Shown here: positions 13,910 to 21,096 of the stretch, piece after piece
How positions within the stretch are numbered: position 1 is the stretch's first letter
How the letters are laid out: every line of letters starts with the position of its first letter
Source of the DNA: JBBQKI01 sp038326725
Lineage (GTDB): Bacteria > Bacteroidota > Bacteroidia > Flavobacteriales > Flavobacteriaceae
Assembly: GCA_038326725.1 (NCBI GenBank)
Contig: JBBQKI010000034.1
Coordinates: 1 to 21,096 of the forward strand
Length of the DNA stretch: 21,096 bases
Direction of reading: 5' to 3'
The notes under the pieces: model-generated
Databases searched by the model: none
What the model was told of the DNA's origin: nothing
The model's input: only the letters and a program-made list of their open reading frames with translations
Translations under genes and position numbers: made by a program

Positions 13910-15214
13910 ATGGCTAAATTTGAATTGAAACTCCCCAAAATGGGCGAAAGTGTAGCGGAAGCAACCCTTACCAGTTGGCTAAAAGAAGTGGGCGACCGTA
14001 TTGAAGCTGATGAAGCCGTTCTTGAAATAGCCACAGATAAAGTGGATAGTGAGGTGCCCAGCGAGGTTACGGGGATTTTAATTGAAAAGCTATTTCAGAT
14101 TGATGATGTGGTGCAAGTGGGCCAAACCATAGCAATTATTGAAACCGAAGCTAAGGGAGAAACCCAAACCGAAACTGCTGCGGAATTGTCTGTACCCGAA
14201 TCCGTTTCGGAAGTTGAAAAACAAATTCAATCTGTTACACAAGCCCCTCAACAAATTGAAAACACAGAGGATCGTTTTTATTCGCCTTTGGTAAAGAATA
14301 TTGCTTCTGCAGAAGGGATTTCTCAAGAGGAACTGGGGAATATTTCAGGTAGCGGGAAAGAAGGTCGCGTTACCAAAGCGGATATTTTGCAATATCTTGA
14401 AAACCGCTCACAGCCTTCAGCGAAAACAGCAGTTCCCGAAATCCAAAAAACCAGTCAACCCTCTGATGCACCGACTAAAACCAAAGCTCCGGTTTCCGTT
14501 AGCGGTGGAGATGAGATTATTGAAATGTCCAGAATGGGCAAACTTATAGCACATCATATGGTGGAAAGTGTGCAGACTTCCGCACACGTGCAGTCTTTCG
14601 TGGAGTGTGACGTCACCAACATTTGGAACTGGCGCAACAAGGTGAAAAATGCTTTCGCCCAGCGCGAAGGTGAAAACCTAACATTTACGCCCATTTTTAT
14701 GGAAGCCGTGGCCAAGGCATTGAAAGATTTCCCGATGATGAACATTTCGGTGGATGGTGATAAAATCATTAAACGAAAAAACATAAATCTTGGAATGGCC
14801 GCAGCTTTGGCCGATGGAAATTTAATAGTCCCCGTTATCAAAAATGCTGATCAACTCAATTTGGTAGGAATGAGCAAAGCCGTAAACGACCTTGCAACCC
14901 GCGCCCGAACCGGCAAATTAAAGCCGGACGATACTCAAGGTGGCACCTATACCGTAACCAATGTGGGTAATTTTGGCAGTATTATGGGTACCCCGATTAT
15001 CAACCAACCTCAAGTGGGGATTTTGGCCTTGGGGGCCATCCGGAAAGTGCCCGCCGTTATCGAAACCCCCGAAGGCGATTTTATAGGCATTCGCTACAGA
15101 ATGTTCCTCTCGCACAGTTACGACCACCGTGTGGTGAACGGAGCATTGGGCGGACAATTTGTAAAGCGCGTAGCGGATTATCTGGAGGCTTGGGATATAA
15201 ACCGAGAGGTTTGA
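13910..15214 (+). CDS. 2-oxo acid dehydrogenase E2 component (dihydrolipoyllysine acyltransferase)
   Basis: This is the E2 core subunit of a 2-oxo acid dehydrogenase complex, which transfers the acyl group from lipoate to CoA. Over 434 residues the usual order is seen: one lipoyl domain (2-77, lipoylated Lys44 in ATDKVDSE), a linker rich in Glu, Gln, Pro and Thr, a peripheral-subunit-binding domain (about 123-163, FYSPLVKNIASAEGI to GRVTKADILQYL), a second linker and the catalytic domain (about 202-430). The active-site segment reads SYDHRVVNG (His406), with Asn410 where the family motif HxxxDG has Asp. A single lipoyl domain and the 'ALGGQFVKRVADYLE' ending favour a branched-chain or 2-oxoglutarate-type enzyme over pyruvate dehydrogenase. 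No E1 or E3 genes are adjacent, so the substrate is not settled. Confidence 0.93.
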   Translation: MAKFELKLPKMGESVAEATLTSWLKEVGDRIEADEAVLEIATDKVDSEVPSEVTGILIEKLFQIDDVVQVGQTIAIIETEAKGETQTETAAELSVPESVSEVEKQIQSVTQAPQQIENTEDRFYSPLVKNIASAEGISQEELGNISGSGKEGRVTKADILQYLENRSQPSAKTAVPEIQKTSQPSDAPTKTKAPVSVSGGDEIIEMSRMGKLIAHHMVESVQTSAHVQSFVECDVTNIWNWRNKVKNAFAQREGENLTFTPIFMEAVAKALKDFPMMNISVDGDKIIKRKNINLGMAAALADGNLIVPVIKNADQLNLVGMSKAVNDLATRARTGKLKPDDTQGGTYTVTNVGNFGSIMGTPIINQPQVGILALGAIRKVPAVIETPEGDFIGIRYRMFLSHSYDHRVVNGALGGQFVKRVADYLEAWDINREV

Positions 15215-15261
15215 TTTAGTTATGTATAACGTGAAAATATAATTTATAATTAATTAAACTA

Positions 15262-15275
15262 TTCGCTTTTCGCTT
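15262..15275 (+). repeat. Two tandem 7-bp repeats upstream of the exonuclease gene
   Basis: TTCGCTT occurs twice in direct succession, 25 nt before the ATG at 15301. It is a second example of heptamer-period repetition in an intergenic gap. The rest of 15215-15300 is A/T-rich, with no clear promoter or terminator. Confidence 0.5.
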
Positions 15276-15300
15276 ATTGTTTATCCCCATAAAATAATCA

Positions 15301-16074
15301 ATGCAGTTAAATTTAAAAAAACCCATTTGTTTTTTCGACCTTGAAACCACCGGCACCAATGTTGCTTCCGATAGAATTGTTGAGATTTCAATATTAAAGG
15401 TTTTCCCGAACGGCAACAAAGAAAGCAATACTTGGCGCGTAAACCCCGGAATGCCCATCCCGCCAGGATCCACTGCGGTTCATGGCATCACTGATGAAAT
15501 GGTTGCCAACGAGCCACAATTTAAGGAACTGGCCCCGAAAGTGTTTGCAATTATGAAGGACTGCGATCTTGGCGGTTTCAATTCCAATCGTTTCGATATC
15601 CCTTTATTGGCGGAGGAAATGCTTCGCGCTGGCATTGATTTGGATTTGAAAAAAGCGCAATCAGTGGATGTGCAAACCATTTTTCATAAAATGGAAAAAC
15701 GCACTTTGGGCGCAGCCTACAAATTCTATTGCGACAAAAACCTCGAAGATGCCCACAGTGCTGAGGCAGATACGAACGCAACTTACGAAGTGCTGATGGC
15801 ACAATTGGCAAAATACGATGCTATCGAAAATGATATCGCCTTTCTTTCCGAATTTAGTTCGCATCAGAATTTTGCCGATTTTGCGGGTTTTATCGGTTAC
15901 AATAAAAAAGGAGAAGAAATATTTTGCTTCGGGAAGCACCGTGATTCGATTGTGGAAGAGGTGATGGAAAAAGAGCCGGGCTATTTTAGCTGGATTTTAA
16001 ACGCCGATTTTCCGCTGTACACCAAAAAGGTTTTGACCCGAATTAAACTTCGGAAATTAAACACCAAACTTTAA
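15301..16074 (+). CDS. DEDDh 3'-5' exonuclease (DnaQ/epsilon type)
   Basis: This is a 257-residue RNase T/DnaQ-fold exonuclease, which removes nucleotides from 3' ends with two metal ions. All catalytic residues are present: Asp13 and Glu15 in FFDLETTG (Exo I), Asp99 in NSNRFDIPLL (Exo II), and His152 and Asp157 in HSAEADT (Exo III, the DEDDh arrangement). The family's 'HGITDEMV' follows Exo I. About 70 extra residues at the C-terminus (from about 185) contain 'FGKHRDSIVEEV' and 'PGYFSWILNADFPLYTKKVL'. These resemble the small DUF3820-like segment found on some stand-alone exonucleases. It is not the polymerase III alpha-linked form, so a repair or nucleic-acid turnover role is likely. The next gene starts immediately after its stop codon. 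Confidence 0.93.
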   Translation: MQLNLKKPICFFDLETTGTNVASDRIVEISILKVFPNGNKESNTWRVNPGMPIPPGSTAVHGITDEMVANEPQFKELAPKVFAIMKDCDLGGFNSNRFDIPLLAEEMLRAGIDLDLKKAQSVDVQTIFHKMEKRTLGAAYKFYCDKNLEDAHSAEADTNATYEVLMAQLAKYDAIENDIAFLSEFSSHQNFADFAGFIGYNKKGEEIFCFGKHRDSIVEEVMEKEPGYFSWILNADFPLYTKKVLTRIKLRKLNTKL

Positions 16075-16686
16075 ATGAAGATTATTTGCATCGGGCGTAA
16101 CTACGAAGCCCATACCGCGGAACTAAAGAACGAAAAACCCACGGAACCTGTCATTTTCCTAAAACCGGAAACAGCGGTTTTATTGAAAAAACAACCTTTT
16201 TTCATTCCGGATTTTACCGAAGATGTTCAGCACGAAGTTGAGATTTTGGTTAAAATAAATAAAACGGGGAAGCATATCGATTCAAAATTTGCCCATAACT
16301 ATTATGATGAAATTGGATTAGGCATCGATTTCACTGCCCGAGACCTCCAAAACCAATTAAAAGAAAAAGGGCTGCCATGGGAAAAAGCAAAGGCTTTTGA
16401 TAGTTCCGCCGTTATTGGTAAATTTTTCCCAAAGAATACGTTTAAAGAAATAAACAACATTAATTTTAGTTTAAAGAAAAACGAAAACACCGTTCAGCAA
16501 GGCAATACATCTAAGATGACGTGGAAAATTGATGTTTTAATCGAATATATTTCAAAATATTTCACCCTAAAAATCGGGGATATTATATTTACAGGAACCC
16601 CTGCGGGTGTTGCTAAAGTTTCCGCAAACGACACCTTGACGGGTTATATTGAAAACACTGAGGTTTTTTCCATTAAAGTAAAATAA
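16075..16686 (+). CDS. Fumarylacetoacetate hydrolase family protein
   Basis: This is a 203-residue FAH-fold enzyme. Members hydrolyse or decarboxylate 2-oxo acid substrates such as acylpyruvates and oxaloacetate, using Mg2+. Visible motifs are the start KIICIGRNY-x2-H, 'EPVIFLKPETAV', the metal ligands Glu54 and Glu56 in HEVEI and Asp85 in GLGIDFTARDLQ, 'KAFDSSAVIG', and 'GDIIFTGTPAGV' near the end. The length is that of the short, single-domain acylpyruvase-like (FAHD1-like) group. Its ATG follows the exonuclease stop codon with no gap and the Hpt gene begins 4 nt after its end, so these genes are almost certainly co-transcribed. The context gives no metabolic clue to the substrate. Confidence 0.93.
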   Translation: MKIICIGRNYEAHTAELKNEKPTEPVIFLKPETAVLLKKQPFFIPDFTEDVQHEVEILVKINKTGKHIDSKFAHNYYDEIGLGIDFTARDLQNQLKEKGLPWEKAKAFDSSAVIGKFFPKNTFKEINNINFSLKKNENTVQQGNTSKMTWKIDVLIEYISKYFTLKIGDIIFTGTPAGVAKVSANDTLTGYIENTEVFSIKVK

Positions 16687-16690
16687 ATAC

Positions 16691-17029
16691 ATGGCACACT
16701 ATTCAAAACAAACCCTGAACGAGCTTGCCGGAGGCGATGAAGAATTCATGCTCATATTGGCACAAACTTTTTTGGAAGAAATACCGCCCGACCTTGAAAT
16801 GTTGGATCAGGCTATAGTAAACGACAACCGGGAAATGGCCTATCAATTTGCCCATAAAATGAAGCCCAACCTTGAAATGTTCGGCATTGACCTGTTGAAG
16901 GATATTGCTTCTATCGAGGCTTGGTCCAAGACTTCAAAAAACAAAAGTACCGTTATTCCCAACCTTGAAAAGATTTCTTCCACCTTGACTCATGTTTTTA
17001 AGGAGATGAAAGAAGACTTCAATCTTTAG
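16691..17029 (+). CDS. Stand-alone Hpt (histidine phosphotransfer) domain protein
   Basis: This is a 112-residue helical protein that looks like a single Hpt domain, which carries a phosphoryl group on His between response-regulator receiver domains in a phosphorelay. The likely phosphorylated residue is His55 in YQFAHKMKPNLEMFG, placed as in the canonical AHxLKG/S segment. Pro and Asn stand where the canonical form has Gly/Ser and Ser. The N-terminal 'LNELAGGDEEFMLILAQTFLEEIPPDLEML' matches the first two helices of the domain. No histidine kinase or response regulator is encoded in the window, so its partners must lie elsewhere. It is tightly packed between the FAH-family gene (4 nt) and cinA (0 nt). 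Confidence 0.88.
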   Translation: MAHYSKQTLNELAGGDEEFMLILAQTFLEEIPPDLEMLDQAIVNDNREMAYQFAHKMKPNLEMFGIDLLKDIASIEAWSKTSKNKSTVIPNLEKISSTLTHVFKEMKEDFNL

Positions 17030-18277
17030 ATGTTAGCCGAAATAATTACCATTGGCGATGAAATCCTCATCGGGCAAATAGTTGATACCAATTCTGCACA
17101 TATTTCAAAAGAGCTGAACAAAATTGGTGTTCAGGTTTATCAAATCACTTCAGTGCAGGATGACCGCGAACACATTTTACAAACTTTGAAAGAAGCTCAA
17201 ATTCGTGCAAACATTATAATTATCACCGGCGGGCTCGGACCAACCAAGGACGATATTACCAAGCAAACTTTATGTGATTTTTTTGAAGACACCTTGGTTG
17301 AAAACCTTCAAGTGCTTGAGCAAATAAAAAATATTTTCAACAAGCTCGGACCCCGAAAATTACTTCCTTCCAACCTTCTTCAAGCAATGGTACCTTCAAA
17401 AGCCATTGTTTTGCAAAATCTCCACGGCACCGCTCCAGGAATGTGGATCGAAAAGGAAGATAAGGTTTTCGTTTCGCTGCCCGGGGTGCCTTATGAAATG
17501 AAATACCTTTTGGAAGCTGAAGTTTTGCCAAGACTTACAAAAAGGTATCAAAGGCCCTTTATTTACCATAAAACATTGCTTACATACGGTTTGGGCGAAA
17601 GTACTATTGCAGACCGGATTTCGGCTTGGGAAGATGCCTTGCCAAAAGAAATAAAATTGGCCTATTTGCCTTCATTGGGAAAAGTTCGTTTAAGGCTTTC
17701 TTCAAAAGGAACGGATGAAACTGTGTTAAAAAAGGCAGTGGATTCGCGTATGGAAATCCTTTCCAAAATGCTTGAGGATATTGCGATTGGTTATGAGGAT
17801 GAAACTTCCATTTTGGAAAAGATAGCAGCTGTTTTTAATCAAAAAAGCCAAACCTTAAGCCTGGCCGAAAGTTGTACGGGCGGGTACATTGCTGCACAAA
17901 TCACTTCGTTGGCTGGGGCGAGTTCCTATTTCAAGGGTGCTATCGTGCCGTATGAAACACTTTTAAAATCAGAACTTCTGGGTGTTCCTAAAAATGTTAT
18001 TGAAGAAAATTCAGTGGTCAGTATTCCCGTGGCGGAATCCATGGCCATGAATGCCTGTAAAATTTTTAAAACAGATTATGCCATTTCGAACACCGGAATA
18101 GCGGGGCCAACGAAGGGGGATGGGAAAGATGAAATAGGAACGGTATGCATCGCCATCGCTTCGCCTAGAGGAATTTTTTCAGAAAAATTCAATTTTGGAA
18201 ACGTTCGGGAGCGGATTATAGAAAAAGCATCAAACAAGGCTTTGGAGCTATTGCTGAAAGAAATTTTGAAAAACTAA
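17030..18277 (+). CDS. cinA: CinA family nicotinamide-nucleotide amidohydrolase
   Basis: At 415 residues this is full-length CinA. The N-terminal MoCF/COG1058 domain starts AEIITIGDEILIGQIVDTN and has TGGLGPTKDD (66-75); in studied members it hydrolyses ADP-ribose-type compounds. The C-terminal domain (about 256-415), with LAESCTGGYIAAQI, 'YFKGAIVPY', 'NTGIAGPTKGDG' and 'GTVCIAIA', is the NMN deamidase that recycles nicotinamide mononucleotide for NAD. The old name 'competence/damage-inducible' comes from Gram-positive species and need not apply here. The ATG directly follows the TAG of the Hpt gene. The next gene, rpmB, has its own promoter, and no terminator is visible between them. Confidence 0.95.
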   Translation: MLAEIITIGDEILIGQIVDTNSAHISKELNKIGVQVYQITSVQDDREHILQTLKEAQIRANIIIITGGLGPTKDDITKQTLCDFFEDTLVENLQVLEQIKNIFNKLGPRKLLPSNLLQAMVPSKAIVLQNLHGTAPGMWIEKEDKVFVSLPGVPYEMKYLLEAEVLPRLTKRYQRPFIYHKTLLTYGLGESTIADRISAWEDALPKEIKLAYLPSLGKVRLRLSSKGTDETVLKKAVDSRMEILSKMLEDIAIGYEDETSILEKIAAVFNQKSQTLSLAESCTGGYIAAQITSLAGASSYFKGAIVPYETLLKSELLGVPKNVIEENSVVSIPVAESMAMNACKIFKTDYAISNTGIAGPTKGDGKDEIGTVCIAIASPRGIFSEKFNFGNVRERIIEKASNKALELLLKEILKN

Positions 18278-18287
18278 ATTCCTTTTG

Positions 18288-18318
18288 TTGTGCATCAAAA
18301 TTTAATTACTTATTTTTG
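18288..18318 (+). promoter_or_regulatory. Promoter of the rpmB-rpmG-DUF4295 operon
   Basis: A TTG (18288-18290) and a perfect TAnnTTTG box (TATTTTTG, 18311-18318) are separated by 20 nt, the classic Bacteroidetes sigma layout. The box ends 34 nt before the rpmB ATG. It is the best-formed promoter in the window, as expected for ribosomal protein genes. Confidence 0.7.
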
Positions 18319-18352
18319 CACCCTGTTTTAAATAATTTAAACCGTTTAAGAA

Positions 18353-18592
18353 ATGTCAAGAGTTTGTGAACTTACAGGAAAGAAGGCAATGGTTGGGAAC
18401 AATGTGTCCCACGCGATGAACAAAACCAAACGGAAATTTGATGTGAACCTTTTGAAAAAGCGTTTTTACATTCCCGAGGAAGGCAAATGGATCACCCTTC
18501 GTGTTTCTGCTTCCGCAATTAAAAACATCAACAAAAAAGGGATTGCCGCAGTAATAAAAGAAGCTCGTGAAAAAGGGTTTTTAAGCAAATAA
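18353..18592 (+). CDS. rpmB: 50S ribosomal protein L28 (bL28)
   Basis: This is a 79-residue large-subunit ribosomal protein. The start MSRVCELTGKKAMVGNNVSH and the following 'AMNKTKRKFDVNLLKKRFYI' are characteristic of bL28. The C-terminal 'VSASAIKNINKKG' also fits. The N-terminus contains one Cys only (Cys5), so this is not the four-Cys zinc-binding form. It is first in a three-gene ribosomal operon. Confidence 0.97.
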   Translation: MSRVCELTGKKAMVGNNVSHAMNKTKRKFDVNLLKKRFYIPEEGKWITLRVSASAIKNINKKGIAAVIKEAREKGFLSK

Positions 18593-18621
18593 TAATTACA
18601 AAATAATAAAGTCGGTTAACA

Positions 18622-18804
18622 ATGGCTAAAAGAGGAAATAGGGTTCAAGTGATTTTAGAGTGCACCGAGCACAAAGAATCTGGTATGGCAGGGACTTCCC
18701 GCTACATCACCACCAAGAACAAAAAGAATACCCCGGATAGGATGGAGTTGAAAAAATTTAACCCTATCATGAAGAAAATGACAGTTCACAAAGAAATTAA
18801 ATAA
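18622..18804 (+). CDS. rpmG: 50S ribosomal protein L33 (bL33)
   Basis: This is a 60-residue large-subunit ribosomal protein. It begins MAKRGNRVQVILECTEHK and carries 'TSRYITTKNKKNTPDRMELKKFNP', the core of bL33. The Cys pairs of the zinc-binding form are absent (only Cys14 is present), so this is the Cys-poor type. It lies 29 nt after rpmB and 9 nt before the DUF4295 gene. Confidence 0.97.
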   Translation: MAKRGNRVQVILECTEHKESGMAGTSRYITTKNKKNTPDRMELKKFNPIMKKMTVHKEIK

Positions 18805-18813
18805 CAAAACGCC

Positions 18814-18966
18814 ATGGCAAAGAAATCAGTTGCATCATTACAAACAGGATCCAAGCGTTTGACCAAAGCCATCAAAATGGTAAAGTCACCGAAATCAGGA
18901 GCCTATACCTTTACAGAATCCATTATGCCACCCGAAATGGTTTCAGACTGGTTGAACAAAAAATAA
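18814..18966 (+). CDS. DUF4295 small basic protein, Bacteroidetes-specific (probable ribosomal protein)
   Basis: This is a 50-residue, strongly basic protein: MAKKSVASLQTGSKRLTKAI at the start and 'PPEMVSDWLNKK' at the end. Sequence and position right after rpmG match the Bacteroidetes-specific family DUF4295. I recall that a Flavobacterium ribosome structure reported a new large-subunit protein named bL38, which I believe is this family; that should be confirmed. Ten basic residues, the small size and the ribosomal operon all fit a ribosomal role. It starts at the ATG within gccATGG and is followed by a strong terminator, so it closes the operon. A minimum-length ORF filter would easily miss it. 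Confidence 0.9.
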   Translation: MAKKSVASLQTGSKRLTKAIKMVKSPKSGAYTFTESIMPPEMVSDWLNKK

Positions 18967-18987
18967 CAGTATAATTTCATACAGCTA

Positions 18988-19017
18988 AAGCCACTTTTTA
19001 TTGAAAGTGGCTTTTTT
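18988..19017 (+). terminator. Intrinsic terminator of the ribosomal protein operon
   Basis: A perfect 10-bp stem AAGCCACTTT/AAAGTGGCTT (18988-18997 with 19004-19013) with a 6-nt loop is followed by TTTTTT (19012-19017), then CG and a further T-run. It lies 21 nt past the DUF4295 stop. Confidence 0.9.
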
Positions 19018-19059
19018 CGTTTTTATCTATAGATCCCCAATTGAAATAGAACAAAAGAA

Positions 19060-20013
19060 ATGAGTTTTTTTAAAAAAATATTTTCAAAGGAAAAAAAGGA
19101 AAGCCTGGATAAAGGCCTTGAAAAATCGAAGACCACTTTTTTCGATAAACTCAGCAAGGCTGTTGCCGGGAAAAGCAAGGTGGACAATGACGTGCTGGAC
19201 AACTTAGAAGAAATTTTGGTGGCCAGCGACGTGGGTGTTACCACAACCCTTAAAATTATCGATAGAATAGAAGCTCGCGTTTCCAAGGATAAATATTTAG
19301 GGACGGAAGAACTGAACCTAATCCTTCGCGAAGAAATAGCCGGTCTATTAAGTGAAACAAATACGGGCAACGCAAGAGATTTTGAAATCCCCGCACAAGC
19401 CGATCCGTACGTAATTATGGTAGTTGGTGTAAACGGAGTGGGGAAAACAACAACTATCGGAAAACTTGCCCATCAATTTAAAAAATCCGGCAAAAAAGTA
19501 ATCCTCGGAGCGGGCGATACATTTCGGGCCGCGGCCATAGATCAGTTGCAAATTTGGGCAGACCGCACTGGCGTGCCCATTGTCCGGCAAAATATGGGCA
19601 GTGATCCTGCAAGCGTGGCTTTCGATACTTTACAAAGCGCCATTACTCAAAAAGCGGATGTGGTCATTATCGACACCGCGGGAAGGCTTCACAACAAAGT
19701 GAATTTAATGAATGAGCTCACCAAAGTAAAAAAAGTGATGCAAAAGGTAATCCCGGGTGCACCACATGAAGTGCTGTTGGTTTTGGATGGTTCTACGGGT
19801 CAAAATGCTTTTGAACAGGCAAAACACTTCACCGCTGCAACAGAAGTTACTTCATTGGCCGTTACCAAACTGGACGGCACCGCCAAAGGAGGCGTGGTTA
19901 TCGGCATCAGCGACCAGTTTCAAATACCCGTAAAATATATCGGTGTGGGCGAAGGCCTTGAAGATCTTCAGGTTTTCAATAAAGTTGAATTTGTGGATTC
20001 GTTTTTTAGGTAA
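19060..20013 (+). CDS. ftsY: Signal recognition particle receptor FtsY
   Basis: FtsY is the membrane-associated GTPase that receives the SRP-ribosome complex and hands nascent membrane proteins to the Sec translocon. In 317 residues it has a short basic N-terminus (MSFFKKIFSKEKKE, likely membrane-targeting), the helical N domain (about 25-100) and the G domain. The G-domain motifs are GVNGVGKTT (123-131), DTFRAAA (153-159), DTAGR (205-209), TKLDG (269-273) with GTAKGG, and the closing 'YIGVGEGLEDLQVF'. The long acidic A domain of E. coli FtsY is absent, as is usual outside the gamma-proteobacteria. It follows the ribosomal operon terminator and has no clear TAnnTTTG box of its own, so read-through may contribute. 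Confidence 0.97.
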   Translation: MSFFKKIFSKEKKESLDKGLEKSKTTFFDKLSKAVAGKSKVDNDVLDNLEEILVASDVGVTTTLKIIDRIEARVSKDKYLGTEELNLILREEIAGLLSETNTGNARDFEIPAQADPYVIMVVGVNGVGKTTTIGKLAHQFKKSGKKVILGAGDTFRAAAIDQLQIWADRTGVPIVRQNMGSDPASVAFDTLQSAITQKADVVIIDTAGRLHNKVNLMNELTKVKKVMQKVIPGAPHEVLLVLDGSTGQNAFEQAKHFTAATEVTSLAVTKLDGTAKGGVVIGISDQFQIPVKYIGVGEGLEDLQVFNKVEFVDSFFR

Positions 20014-20081
20014 TAATACAGACAGTTTCCTTTTGGGATAAGAAATATTTACTTTAATAGTAACATTTATTAATTACAATT

Positions 20082-21096
20082 TTGAGAACCAAAACACTTA
20101 AAAAAAACAAAATAAACGTAGTAACCCTCGGTTGCTCCAAGAATGTGTACGACAGCGAAGTGTTGATGGGGCAACTGCGCGCCAACAACAAAGAAGTGGT
20201 GCACGAAGAGGAGGGCAACATCGTGGTGATTAACACTTGCGGGTTTATTGCAAATGCTAAAGAGGAAAGCATTAATACCATTTTGGAATATGTTCAAAAA
20301 AAGGAAGATGGTTTGGTGGATAAGGTTTTCGTGACCGGGTGCCTTTCCGAACGCTACAAGCCGGACCTTCAACGGGAAATTCCAAATGTTGATCAATACT
20401 TTGGCACAACCGAACTCCCCGCTTTATTGAAAGCTTTGGGAGCCGATTATAAAAACGAACTCATCGGCGAACGCGTTACTACTACCCCTAAAAATTACGC
20501 TTATTTTAAAATTGCCGAGGGTTGCGACAGGCCTTGCTCGTTTTGCGCCATCCCGATAATGCGTGGGAAACACCGCAGCACGCCCATTGAAGATTTGATT
20601 ATCGAAGCCGAAAAGCTGGCCGCAAAAGGTGTAAAGGAATTGATACTCATAGCCCAAGATTTAACCTATTACGGCCTCGATTTATACAAAGAACGCGCTT
20701 TGGCCAAATTGCTGCGCGAATTGGTAAAAGTTGATGGCATTGAATGGATTCGATTACATTATGCTTTCCCTACCGGTTTCCCAATGGAAGTTTTGGATGT
20801 GATGAGTAATGAACCGAAAATTTGCAACTATATCGATATTCCGTTACAGCATATATCCGATCCCATTTTAAAATCTATGCGGCGTGGGACGACCAAAGAA
20901 AAGACCACAAAACTTTTACAGGAATTTCGACAAGCAGTCCCGGGAATGACAATACGCACAACTTTAATAGTAGGCTATCCGGGGGAAACGGAAGAAGATT
21001 TTCAAATCCTGAAAAATTGGGTAAAGGAAATGCGTTTTGAACGTTTGGGTTGTTTTACGTATTCCCACGAAGAAAACACCCACGCTTACAATTTGG
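20082..21096 (+). CDS. rimO: Ribosomal protein S12 methylthiotransferase RimO (5' part, runs off right edge)
   Basis: RimO is a radical-SAM enzyme that adds a methylthio group to a conserved Asp of ribosomal protein S12. About 338 codons are visible. The N-terminal methylthiotransferase domain has its three cluster Cys: Cys18 (LGCSKN), Cys53 (NTCGF) and Cys87 (TGCLSE). The radical-SAM motif CDRPCSFC (Cys148, Cys152, Cys155) is followed by 'RGKHRSTPIEDL'. 'YIDIPLQHISDPILKSMRRG' and 'GYPGETEEDF' are also family marks; the closing TRAM domain lies beyond the window. The start is TTG at 20082 (M/RTKTLKKNKINVVTLGCSKN): an in-frame stop lies at 20061-20063 and no ATG or GTG occurs in frame between it and the first Cys motif. 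It follows ftsY by 68 nt. It could be mistaken for MiaB, but LGCSKN with this spacing indicates RimO. Confidence 0.95.
   Translation, partial: MRTKTLKKNKINVVTLGCSKNVYDSEVLMGQLRANNKEVVHEEEGNIVVINTCGFIANAKEESINTILEYVQKKEDGLVDKVFVTGCLSERYKPDLQREIPNVDQYFGTTELPALLKALGADYKNELIGERVTTTPKNYAYFKIAEGCDRPCSFCAIPIMRGKHRSTPIEDLIIEAEKLAAKGVKELILIAQDLTYYGLDLYKERALAKLLRELVKVDGIEWIRLHYAFPTGFPMEVLDVMSNEPKICNYIDIPLQHISDPILKSMRRGTTKEKTTKLLQEFRQAVPGMTIRTTLIVGYPGETEEDFQILKNWVKEMRFERLGCFTYSHEENTHAYNL

Noticed and set aside
13831..14034. Minus-strand 67-codon ORF opposite the E2 start
   Set aside because: Part of its sequence (YDLRCTIYDF) is just the translated heptamer repeat and the rest is antisense to the lipoyl domain.
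15553..15939. Minus-strand ORFs opposite the exonuclease gene
   Set aside because: The sense frame contains all DEDDh catalytic residues; the opposing frames have no recognisable motif.

Overview
The window looks like chromosomal DNA from a marine or aquatic member of the Flavobacteriia (Bacteroidetes). Four things point that way: a C-terminal type IX secretion sorting domain on a large secreted protein, the block rpmB-rpmG-DUF4295-ftsY-rimO, promoter boxes of the TAnnTTTG type, and the near absence of Shine-Dalgarno sequences. I see no rRNA, tRNA, CRISPR array, insertion sequence or prophage.

Layout. 1-888 (minus) is the N-terminal part of an exported protein that runs off the left edge. 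htpG (minus) follows, with its own terminator. A secreted EF-hand protein (plus) diverges from it. A CNNM/HlyC-type membrane protein with CBS domains (minus) comes next. Positions 5192-5680 hold a decayed locus on the minus strand: a frameshifted VOC (glyoxalase-like) gene, the tail of an SRPBCC/AHSA1 gene and the tail of a VOC-like gene, packed together in different frames. A small NTF2-like lipoprotein (minus) lies just upstream of it. Then come a FabH-like ketoacyl-ACP synthase III (plus), a small CoA-binding-domain protein (plus) whose end overlaps a convergent sodium:solute symporter (minus), and an 830-residue Asp-box repeat protein carrying a T9SS sorting tail (plus).

From 12033 to the right edge every gene is on the plus strand and most are housekeeping: recR, a family 2 glycosyltransferase (TTG start, 1 nt after recR), a lipoyl E2 acyltransferase, then a tight run of a DEDDh exonuclease, a fumarylacetoacetate-hydrolase-family enzyme, an Hpt phosphotransfer protein and cinA with 0-4 nt gaps. 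After a well-formed promoter come rpmB, rpmG, a 50-residue DUF4295 gene, a strong terminator, ftsY and the start of rimO (TTG start).

The right half is mostly information processing: translation (L28, L33, DUF4295, the S12-modifying enzyme RimO), membrane targeting (FtsY), DNA repair (RecR, exonuclease) and nucleotide clean-up (CinA). The left half mixes stress, envelope and export genes. I found no clear undescribed system. The items most worth a second look are the mosaic pseudogene locus, the TGTCA direct repeat over the htpG promoter, the tandem heptamers in front of the E2 gene, the His-x3-Asn-Gly site in E2, and the duplicated element upstream of the exported protein.
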